From the IMG/VR virus record IMGVR_UViG_3300033273_000396, positions 1 to 20,917 of that record: DNA of 20,917 bases. The stretch is one strand, 5' to 3'. A model generated the notes under the pieces. That model was not told the DNA's origin, searched no databases, and worked only from the letters and a program-made list of their open reading frames with translations. Source of the DNA: a virus. Shown piece by piece: positions 14,085-20,917 of the stretch. Position 1 is the stretch's first letter. Every line of letters begins with the position of its first letter. The position numbers and the translations under genes are program-made.

Positions 14085-14666
14085 ATGTTTTACTTTAGAA
14101 TCGGTGATATTGAAACAACTACTCCTTGGGAAGCCCCAAGGAAAGATAGATTTATAGGTTGGTGGAATAAGTTCAATTCATCGGTAGATTTATCGGACTA
14201 TAAATGTTATTTAGTAGGGTCTTTCGCCGAAAATATGTATGGGGCTAATATTCAAACTATGGATGTTGATATTGTTTTAAGAAATGAAATCAAAGACCCA
14301 TACAAGTTAAAAAACATTATGGATACCGCTATGGTACTTGGGTTTCAATCCAAAATGTTTGTAGATATAAAGTGGAGTTGTGAAACCTTGTGGGCTGAAC
14401 ACCTTGGACTTAGAAAAAAATGTGATAGACCATCAAAGTTGAACAAATTTAAAAGAGTCAAAAATCACAACTACAGTGTAAAGACTCGTAATGGAATTAC
14501 ATTAGAACGAAGGTTACTTCCTGAATCTTTAAATGTTACTAAAATAATTCCCGGTTTATTTGAAATAGAAGGGTATGATTATTATACGACATCAAAAGTC
14601 AGAAAAAGAATGAGAGAAAATATTTATAATGGTAACTATATGGATTTAAAGAATGCCCTTAGATAG
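14085..14666 (+). CDS. Nucleotidyltransferase-fold protein inside tail operon
   Basis: A 193-residue protein with the Pol-beta/MNT-type nucleotidyltransferase signature. A Gly-Ser motif (Gly45-Ser46 in YLVGSFAENMYG) is followed after 13 residues by Asp60-x-Asp62 in MDVDIVL, and a third acidic residue, Asp94, lies in MFVDIKW. All three expected metal-binding acids are present, so the enzyme looks intact. The C-terminal third is basic (RKKCDRPSKLNKFKRVKNHN, KVRKRMREN), which may bind nucleic acid. The family transfers NMP to RNA, proteins or small molecules; the acceptor is unknown. It has a weak ribosome site (AAAAG) and overlaps the giant wedge gene by 14 bases, so it is co-expressed late with virion genes. 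A catalytic enzyme at this position is unexpected. Confidence 0.7.
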   Translation: MFYFRIGDIETTTPWEAPRKDRFIGWWNKFNSSVDLSDYKCYLVGSFAENMYGANIQTMDVDIVLRNEIKDPYKLKNIMDTAMVLGFQSKMFVDIKWSCETLWAEHLGLRKKCDRPSKLNKFKRVKNHNYSVKTRNGITLERRLLPESLNVTKIIPGLFEIEGYDYYTTSKVRKRMRENIYNGNYMDLKNALR

Positions 14667-17600
14667 ATTTACAAATACAAGCGAGGTACTTTCAAAAGCT
14701 CCGACATTTGGTGATACATTTTCACCAAGCGACTTATCTATACTGGGTAATAACGTAAATTTACCACGAGTAAAACGACTCGACATAGAAGGGTTGCCAA
14801 ATTTATCACAAGTTGCGGTTGAACGACATTACTATGCGGATGAAGCATTACTATCATCTACATATGACCTTCCAATAGAAACCGAAGGTAACTCTTCATT
14901 AGGATACACAATATGTGTTAGACCTGAAAAGGATATTAGAGACGCTGGGTATAACAGTGGTACATACAGCGTAGTCTATAACTTTTTACATAACATCGGT
15001 AATGTTAAGATAGCAGAAATATCGGGAGATAGAACTGAAGTTAAAATTCAATCAACTTATCCAAATGGATTAGGTGCATTTAGAGATTTGTTTTTAAAAC
15101 AAACCGGCCTCGATGCTACAACAAATACATTTTCTGGTACCGATAGACATTTACCTGTAAATTTAAATCTTGGTGATAACAAGCTTGTACCAATTTTAAA
15201 TGCGGATTTCTTTGGGCCAATTGGTGGTACTTTCCAAGCTAAACTTAGATATCCGAGTTCAACTAATGGGCAATTTTTATGGTTACCAATAAATCAAAAC
15301 GCACTTGAAGGTAATCTTTTTGGTAACGATACTAATGAAACTCCTTATCAAACATTTGTTGAGGTAAATTTAGGAGAGGCTATATCTCAGGTTGGAGTAG
15401 TAGGAGGGCAAAATCCGATAACCTTATCTGATTATAATTTCACAACAGGCCCATCTACAGTTTATGTTAAAGCTACTGGTAATTTTGATAAATTTAAATT
15501 ATTAAAAAATCCTGACAGCACTTTGTCTTGGATAAAAAAGGGAGACAACCGACCATTAAGTGAAAGTGAAGTACCATCGGATGTATCTGATAGTTTACGC
15601 GTTGCCGCTAATCCTGGTTCAAGTATTTATGTTCCAATTGGTGGTAAGAGTATGGAAATTTCATATCGAGCGTTAGACACCAATTTCACACGAATTGATG
15701 AGGCTATAATCAAGTTATACACACCACTACCAGATGAAGTAAATATAAATGATACTTCAAAGCTATCATTGGAGTTATTAAATTCTTATATAGAAAAAAT
15801 AATTGTATATTCTGAATTAACAAACCAAATAGAACCAGACTTTTTCTCTGACCCAAATTTCCAAGTAGATATTGATTCGAATCGAGGAAGTAGTGGTGAA
15901 TTTGAAAATTGGAATACATTATTAGATGGTGGATACCCTACGAGTCAAAAAATAGTAGATAAATTGTTTAGTGGCTCATTGGGTAATGTAAAGTTAAACA
16001 TTGATTATTCATCATTTGATAACTTCGTAAACTTCTCATCAGCTAAAGAACGTGTTGAAAACTTTACATATAAAATAAAAGAAATTGAAAAGTATGATGC
16101 TAGAATCACCTTACTACAAGGGGTTAGTGGTTCTGAGGCATTAACAAACATATCATCTTCAATAAAAAGAAGAGATGCTTTGATTGGTACATTTGATGAC
16201 TTTGAACATTGGATGTATTATAGTAATGACAATACATTCTATACCCATTACTCATCATCAGCATACTCAATTCAACCATATCCAAAAGTAAGTAGAGACC
16301 CACATACTCTTTACGACTTTACATCGGCTGACGCACAAACTTGGTATACTGGTACAATTGAAAGCGCTTCGGTATATGACGCTACAAACCAAAATAGATT
16401 ATCAAGAATCATTCCTGTAAACATTCAAGAGGATGAAAAAAATATAGAGTATTCATTATTTGTTGATATGTTAGGTCAGCACTTCGATATATATTGGAAC
16501 TACATAAAAGCAATAACAAGTATAAATGATAGAGAAGAACATCCATTAGATGGTATCTCAAATGATTTGTTAGAGTATGTAGCTAACTCTATGGGCTGGA
16601 AATTGTACAACGGATATTCGGATAGGTCATTGTGGCAATATGAATTAGGGTTGGAATCAAATGGTAGTCCATTACAATCGGGCTCATTGTATTCTAAACC
16701 AACTAAACAAATTGTAGAGGAAACTTGGAGAAGGTTGGTAAACAACTTACCTGATATCTACAAATCAAAGGGTACTGCTCGTTCATTTAAAACATTAGTA
16801 GCATCTTATGGTGTACCACAAACATTCTTAAAAATTAGAGAATATGGTGGGCCAAGAATTCAAGATGATAAAAATGAATATGAACACGAGAGATTTGTAT
16901 ACAAGCTTCAAGCATCTCCATCAAAATATATTTCGAATCCGTGGGATGATATACAATCAGATAGACCAGATTCGATTGAAGTTATAGGTAAATTACCAAA
17001 ACAAAATTATCACATCCTTAGATTAAATAGTACGGGTGGTAATATTGATTGTTATTGGGATTACAACTCAGGAGACCAAACTGCTAGAATTAGAGCTACT
17101 TGGCCTAATGGTGCTATAAGTTCAAGTTATGTACCATATGTAAATCGTAGAGAAGTTGTATTCACATTAAACTCATCATCTATTGATATTAGAGCCGCTT
17201 GGGTCGATGATTGGGGTAGGTTGTTAGGTAATCCAACTGCATCTAAGTCTGGTAACGATTCCGATTTCCAAAGTGTTTGGTCGGCTAATGGTACGGTACG
17301 AGTGCCTGGCCCAACTACTGATGGAAACGTAAATTCTTATGAAACGGCAAGTATTCAAGAGATTAGATATTATCGTGATGGTATTACAAATGAGATTATA
17401 GAAGCTCACGCTAAAAATAGAGAAGCATACTTTAGTGATGATAACACGACTGACTTAGATATTGATACATCGTATGATAAGTTAATGTATCGTATATTCC
17501 CTGATAGTAGTTTTACCACTAATACATCTTCTATAAGTTCAATTCATCCAAACCAAAAATTTACGGCAAGTGATAGCGGATTGGTATTATCAGCGTCTCT

Positions 17601-18936
17601 AATCAATATGAAACCATTGGATTTGGTTGGTGAAGTTGATACTCAGTTTGTAACTATTCCATCGGTAGGTGCTTTAAACTTATCAAATAAAAAAGTTAGA
17701 ATTGAATCATCATCACTAAGAGGGTCGTTACAATTTGATAAATCAAACGAATTAAGTCAATACGATTTTGCAAGTACGGATTCAAATTTACTTGGAACAT
17801 ATTTCTCAACAACTGACACTATAAACTTTGACATATATGCTTCAGAGGGATATTTCGAAGCAGATGATTTAATTGGTGATACTGATGTAAGAAACATTGA
17901 TGGGTATGATGATTTAGACTATCGTGCAAGAAATTATTTCCAAAAGTACACAAGTGGTACTGCTCTTGATTTGATTATGGATATTCTATCAAGATATGAT
18001 ATGTCTATATTTGATTCAATGAAACAATTGGTTCCTGCTAGAGCCGATTGGCATAAAGGTATCTTGATTGAACCACACGTTTTTGAAAGAAACAATTATA
18101 AAAGACCAGACACAATAACATATACTCAAAATCAATATGACAACGAACCCGCTCCGATAAGTGTATTAAATGTTATTACAGGTTCTTATTTAACATATAC
18201 AAGTTCAATAGAAAAAGACGCATTTGCCGCATCTATTTACAAGTACACGGATATTCAAAGACTTAGTTCTTCAGGTGAATACTTTACGGATACAAATCCA
18301 TATTGGGAATATTCTCCAACAGGTTCTCATATTTTAGATTCAAGATTGTCAAGATATTATTTAGAACCAAAATATTTTTGGAGTACCGAAGAGAGCGCTT
18401 CTATGGGAGTTGAGTTCGCTAATTCAGCATCATTCCATTTAGCACAAATACAAGATACACGTTTATCATTGGCTATGGAAAATCTGATATACAATGGATG
18501 TAAGGTCACAAGTGATTCTTTAACTACCGACTCATTAGATACGCCTGATGGTGAACCAGCTATCGTTGTTACAACGGTAGACCCAAATACATTGATATAC
18601 AACACAACCACAACGGGTGTGGGTGTTGGTTCAGGTGGTGGTGCTGGCTCTGGTCGAGGTGGTGGTAAGAGACCTAAGACAGTAGAGCAGATTAGAAGTA
18701 CCCCAGCTCAAGATTTAGTTGCGGTTCAACAATACATAAAACAAAACGAAGATAACGATACAATAAGTAAAGCTACTGATAGACAATCTGAAAGTAGTAT
18801 CTTAAAATCAACGCCTGTATTTAGTAAAAGTCGTACTAATCCACCGGAAGTTAGACCAGTACCAAATCCAGATAATTTAAGACAAGTTATAAATCAACAA
18901 CTTCGTAAAAGACAAAGAAGAAGAAGTAGATTTTAA
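14653..18936 (+). CDS. Giant baseplate wedge protein, gp7/P2-I-like with LamG-like domain
   Basis: A 1427-residue structural protein, longer than T4 gp7 (1032). The N-terminal third is beta-rich, and a helical segment lies at about 457-489 (FVNFSSAKERVENFTYKIKE). Next come about 601-655 (LFVDMLGQHFDIYWNYIKAI, LLEYVANSMGWKLYNG) and about 688-737 (TWRRLVNNLPDIYKSKGTAR, SFKTLVASYGVPQTFLKIRE). The last two resemble the tail-protein-I core. A concanavalin/LamG-like domain lies at about 780-947 (ASIQEIRYYRDGITNEIIEA). The C-terminus has a Gly-rich linker (about 1320-1335) and a very basic end (QQLRKRQRRRSRF). Given gp25 and gp6 upstream, it is probably the gp7 equivalent. The start overlaps the NTase gene by 14 bases and has no clear ribosome site. 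Confidence 0.82.
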   Translation: MPLDRFTNTSEVLSKAPTFGDTFSPSDLSILGNNVNLPRVKRLDIEGLPNLSQVAVERHYYADEALLSSTYDLPIETEGNSSLGYTICVRPEKDIRDAGYNSGTYSVVYNFLHNIGNVKIAEISGDRTEVKIQSTYPNGLGAFRDLFLKQTGLDATTNTFSGTDRHLPVNLNLGDNKLVPILNADFFGPIGGTFQAKLRYPSSTNGQFLWLPINQNALEGNLFGNDTNETPYQTFVEVNLGEAISQVGVVGGQNPITLSDYNFTTGPSTVYVKATGNFDKFKLLKNPDSTLSWIKKGDNRPLSESEVPSDVSDSLRVAANPGSSIYVPIGGKSMEISYRALDTNFTRIDEAIIKLYTPLPDEVNINDTSKLSLELLNSYIEKIIVYSELTNQIEPDFFSDPNFQVDIDSNRGSSGEFENWNTLLDGGYPTSQKIVDKLFSGSLGNVKLNIDYSSFDNFVNFSSAKERVENFTYKIKEIEKYDARITLLQGVSGSEALTNISSSIKRRDALIGTFDDFEHWMYYSNDNTFYTHYSSSAYSIQPYPKVSRDPHTLYDFTSADAQTWYTGTIESASVYDATNQNRLSRIIPVNIQEDEKNIEYSLFVDMLGQHFDIYWNYIKAITSINDREEHPLDGISNDLLEYVANSMGWKLYNGYSDRSLWQYELGLESNGSPLQSGSLYSKPTKQIVEETWRRLVNNLPDIYKSKGTARSFKTLVASYGVPQTFLKIREYGGPRIQDDKNEYEHERFVYKLQASPSKYISNPWDDIQSDRPDSIEVIGKLPKQNYHILRLNSTGGNIDCYWDYNSGDQTARIRATWPNGAISSSYVPYVNRREVVFTLNSSSIDIRAAWVDDWGRLLGNPTASKSGNDSDFQSVWSANGTVRVPGPTTDGNVNSYETASIQEIRYYRDGITNEIIEAHAKNREAYFSDDNTTDLDIDTSYDKLMYRIFPDSSFTTNTSSISSIHPNQKFTASDSGLVLSASLINMKPLDLVGEVDTQFVTIPSVGALNLSNKKVRIESSSLRGSLQFDKSNELSQYDFASTDSNLLGTYFSTTDTINFDIYASEGYFEADDLIGDTDVRNIDGYDDLDYRARNYFQKYTSGTALDLIMDILSRYDMSIFDSMKQLVPARADWHKGILIEPHVFERNNYKRPDTITYTQNQYDNEPAPISVLNVITGSYLTYTSSIEKDAFAASIYKYTDIQRLSSSGEYFTDTNPYWEYSPTGSHILDSRLSRYYLEPKYFWSTEESASMGVEFANSASFHLAQIQDTRLSLAMENLIYNGCKVTSDSLTTDSLDTPDGEPAIVVTTVDPNTLIYNTTTTGVGVGSGGGAGSGRGGGKRPKTVEQIRSTPAQDLVAVQQYIKQNEDNDTISKATDRQSESSILKSTPVFSKSRTNPPEVRPVPNPDNLRQVINQQLRKRQRRRSRF

Positions 18937-18960
18937 AAAATCATTTAAAAATAAAAAAAA

Positions 18961-18976
18961 CAATATTTATATATTG
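18961..18976 (+). promoter_or_regulatory. TATTTATA element before 18996 gene
   Basis: CAATAT-TTAT-ATATTG at 18961-18976 is a short palindrome containing TATTTATA (18964-18971). It lies in the 59-base gap between the wedge gene and the next structural gene. An AGAGGAA ribosome site follows at about 18984-18990. On + the word differs from the T4 late box by two central bases; on - it is the exact box. It may be a late promoter variant. Confidence 0.3.
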
Positions 18977-18995
18977 AAACAAAAGAGGAAACAAT

Positions 18996-19640
18996 ATGGG
19001 ATTTTTAGATAATTCATCTGTAACAATAGACGCTATCCTTACCAAGAGAGGAAGAGAGTTACTCGCGGAAGGTAGAGACAAATTTCAAATTACCCAATTC
19101 GCACTTGCGGATGATGAGGTTGATTATGACCTTTGGAATCCTGCGCATTCATTAGGTAGTGACTATTACGGAATCATCATCGAGAATATGCCAATCTTGG
19201 AGGCTATTACTGATGAAAACTATTTAATGAAGTATAAATTGTTATCTTTACCTAAATCTACGGTAAAGCTACCATTTATCGAACTTTCAACAACTACAAT
19301 TTCTGCAACGGAAGAAGGAACACCTGTAACTATTAACGTAACTACTAAAAATGGTGGTAATTCACAATTAGGATATACCGCTATATTACTTAATAGTGAT
19401 GTTGGCGCAATTCAAGGGAACGCCGGTGTACCTGGTACAGTAACTCCTATTATAAATGTAAATTCTTACGCAACCAATAAGGCAATCGCTGTAAATGGTT
19501 TAAATCAATTTACATTTACACCAACAAATAATCTTCCTGTCAATACAACTACTACTACGAGAGTTATCATAGTAGGTAATGAGACTGGTGGTAGAGCTGA
19601 GGTTGATATAACATTAACACCCAAGGTAACTGAGAGATAA
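18996..19640 (+). CDS. Conserved virion protein with Ig-like C-terminal domain
   Basis: A 214-residue structural protein. The N-terminal half carries a signature I associate with marine T4-like phage virion proteins: MGFLDNSSVTIDAILTKRGR then ELLAEGRDKFQITQFALADD, and later YYGIIIENMPILEAITDENY. The C-terminal half (about 98-214) is a Thr/Asn/Val-rich beta sandwich (ISATEEGTPVTINVTTKNGG, TTTTTRVIIVGNETGG, AEVDITLTPKV), compatible with an Ig-like domain, a frequent surface module on phage virions. A strong ribosome site precedes it (AGAGG, with the ATG about eight bases on). Its role in tail or fibre assembly is inferred. The next gene begins 11 bases later. Confidence 0.8.
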   Translation: MGFLDNSSVTIDAILTKRGRELLAEGRDKFQITQFALADDEVDYDLWNPAHSLGSDYYGIIIENMPILEAITDENYLMKYKLLSLPKSTVKLPFIELSTTTISATEEGTPVTINVTTKNGGNSQLGYTAILLNSDVGAIQGNAGVPGTVTPIINVNSYATNKAIAVNGLNQFTFTPTNNLPVNTTTTTRVIIVGNETGGRAEVDITLTPKVTER

Positions 19641-19651
19641 GGAGATAGACT

Positions 19652-20914
19652 ATGGCATTTTTCAGTAATAATAATTATTTTGGTGGAGCAGCTGCTGGTA
19701 ACGGATTTTATATCAGTGGTGCTGAGTTTATAGGCGGCTTTGGTGGCGGTGGTGGTGGAAATGTAATATCACAAAACCTTAATGCTGGTGGTGGAAGAAC
19801 CACACCTGTATTATCATCGGGTCCTCGTAGTTCTGGTGGAGTAACTCCAATTGATGTACTAACAAGCGATGACATCGCAACTAATGATACTCCTGTAATT
19901 CCAGCAGGCGCATACGATTATGGTAGTGGTAAAGTTTTTACTGCTTTTACAATTGAAGATATCGTAGAGGGTGGTACTAAAAGAGTAACAAGAGGACTAT
20001 GGTCAGGTGGAAGTGGTGAATTAGATGTATTCCACACCTCATCTTACCAATCAAGTACTCAAAAATCATACTACTACGAAATCTATAACGGATTACCAAC
20101 GGTATCAACAAATGAACCTCAGTTCTCAGTAGCATATGGTCACTACGCTGGTAGTGGTTCTGCCGGTACTAATGAAGATTCACCTTCATCGGCAATATAT
20201 TCACAAATGCAACAAGTGTTGTTACCATCTAACCAAAAATTCTTTAGATGGGAAGATACTAATCAAGATGATGTTTATGTAATCGCTATCAATAGAGCAA
20301 GATTAAAAGATAGATTAGACCCAGGAAATTGGGAATTAGTTCTTTCAGGTTCAGGTGGTGAAACACTTAGATTAATCGATGATAGTGGTGACACTAACCA
20401 ATCAGGTAACGCAAGACAAACTAAATACAATGTTGTATCTGGTTCTCTTGTAGGTGGTGTTGTAAATTCAACTTCTATATTTGGTGAAGTATACCCACAA
20501 CAAGGTATCATTGTATTAGGGGCTGCCGCTCTTGATTCATCTGCCTCACTTGGAACAGTACGAAGTCAAACTGACCAACAAAACCACAATAGATTATTTA
20601 CTGCTATTAGTGGTGCGGCTGTAGAAGATTCTGATGATGGTTTCCAAGCTAGAAATGAAGAAGAGGTTAAATCTACATTCTACTTTGTAAGAGCTAAAAA
20701 TGCTGAGTATAATTTTAGTAATAACCCAACATATGTATCTGGCTCTGAAGGAAGATTGGCGCAAAATACATTTATTGGTGACCCTAAAACATATATCACA
20801 TCAGTTGGTCTCTATAACAACGATAACGAATTATTAGCTATTGCTAAGTTATCTCAACCAATATTAAAATCTTTCTCTAACGAAATTTTAATAAAGGTTA
20901 AATTAGACTTTTAA
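19652..20914 (+). CDS. Virion structural protein, Gly-rich N-terminus
   Basis: A 420-residue protein with a very Gly/Asn-rich N-terminus (residues 1-60, FGGGGGGNVISQNLNAGGG) and a beta-rich body. The C-terminal signature is TYITSVGLYNNDNELLAIAK then LSQPILKSFSNEILIKVKLDF read as separate short blocks. Sequences ending in this way are common among T4-like marine phage structural proteins, with no precise role known to me. An AAGGAG ribosome site (19640-19645) gives a confident start. The protein probably belongs to the tail or baseplate periphery, since it follows the wedge genes in the same direction. The stop is immediately followed by ATG at 20915. Confidence 0.8.
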   Translation: MAFFSNNNYFGGAAAGNGFYISGAEFIGGFGGGGGGNVISQNLNAGGGRTTPVLSSGPRSSGGVTPIDVLTSDDIATNDTPVIPAGAYDYGSGKVFTAFTIEDIVEGGTKRVTRGLWSGGSGELDVFHTSSYQSSTQKSYYYEIYNGLPTVSTNEPQFSVAYGHYAGSGSAGTNEDSPSSAIYSQMQQVLLPSNQKFFRWEDTNQDDVYVIAINRARLKDRLDPGNWELVLSGSGGETLRLIDDSGDTNQSGNARQTKYNVVSGSLVGGVVNSTSIFGEVYPQQGIIVLGAAALDSSASLGTVRSQTDQQNHNRLFTAISGAAVEDSDDGFQARNEEEVKSTFYFVRAKNAEYNFSNNPTYVSGSEGRLAQNTFIGDPKTYITSVGLYNNDNELLAIAKLSQPILKSFSNEILIKVKLDF

Positions 20915-20917
20915 ATG
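20915..20917 (+). CDS. Possible start codon of the next gene, cut by window end
   Basis: An ATG lies directly after the TAA of the previous gene and is the last three bases of the window. Adjacent stops and starts are normal in this operon, so it may open the next tail gene. Nothing of the product can be seen. Confidence 0.25.

Noticed and set aside
18357-18611. - strand 84-residue frame in the wedge gene
   Set aside because: It is antisense to a well-supported protein and has no start signals; chance opening.
1-20917. tRNA genes, integrase, attachment sites, insertion sequences
   Set aside because: None was recognised. The gaps are too short or lack the needed folds, and no recombinase-like protein is encoded.

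Overview
The window looks like part of the genome of a lytic, T4-related ("far-T4") contractile-tailed phage. All genes are on the + strand, tightly packed and about one-third G+C. They include recognisable baseplate wedge proteins (gp25-like and gp6/J-like), a hub/spike protein, a gp7/P2-I-like giant wedge protein and a gp55-like late sigma factor. There is no integrase, attachment site, tRNA, IS element or CRISPR array. The host cannot be fixed from sequence alone. Several genes start after A/T-rich leaders with no Shine-Dalgarno, and the hsp20 promoter has -24/-12 geometry; both fit a Bacteroidota host, but that is inference. Other genes do have good Shine-Dalgarno sequences.

Layout. 62-1089: three small unknown genes in an overlapping chain. 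1088-1769: hsp20 with a notable upstream regulatory region, a tiny TTG-start gene and a strong terminator. 1906-2239: a holin-like two-helix membrane protein isolated between two terminators. 2268-3197: a UV-damage endonuclease. 3332-4429: a four-helix membrane protein with a long coiled coil. 4493-8669: a compact operon of ClpP-like protease, HD hydrolase, small membrane protein, gp55-like sigma factor, a conserved 120-aa protein, the baseplate spike and an unknown protein. 8714-20914: the baseplate/tail module of unknown helical protein, gp25, gp6, a 696-aa protein with duplicated jelly-roll-like domains, a 141-aa protein, a nucleotidyltransferase-fold protein, a 1427-aa wedge protein and two virion-type proteins. 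An ATG directly after the last stop suggests the next gene begins at the window edge.

How it works together. The sigma factor is expected to direct host RNA polymerase to short late promoters. An exact T4-type late box (TATAAATA) lies 16 bases before gp25 and a near match lies before the preceding gene. The tail genes then build the baseplate. UvdE (DNA repair), Hsp20 (chaperone), ClpP and the HD hydrolase are accessory or maturation functions.

The most striking non-gene signal is that the tetranucleotides GATC and CATG appear to be completely absent from all 20.9 kb, although dozens of each would be expected. Other palindromic tetramers such as GTAC, AGCT, GGCC, TCGA and CGCG are present. 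Asp and His codons switch from GAT/CAT to GAC/CAC where the forbidden word would otherwise form. This suggests long-term evasion of two restriction specificities. Other leads are the nucleotidyltransferase-like gene inside the tail operon, the duplicated sugar-binding-like insertion, and the hsp20 promoter.
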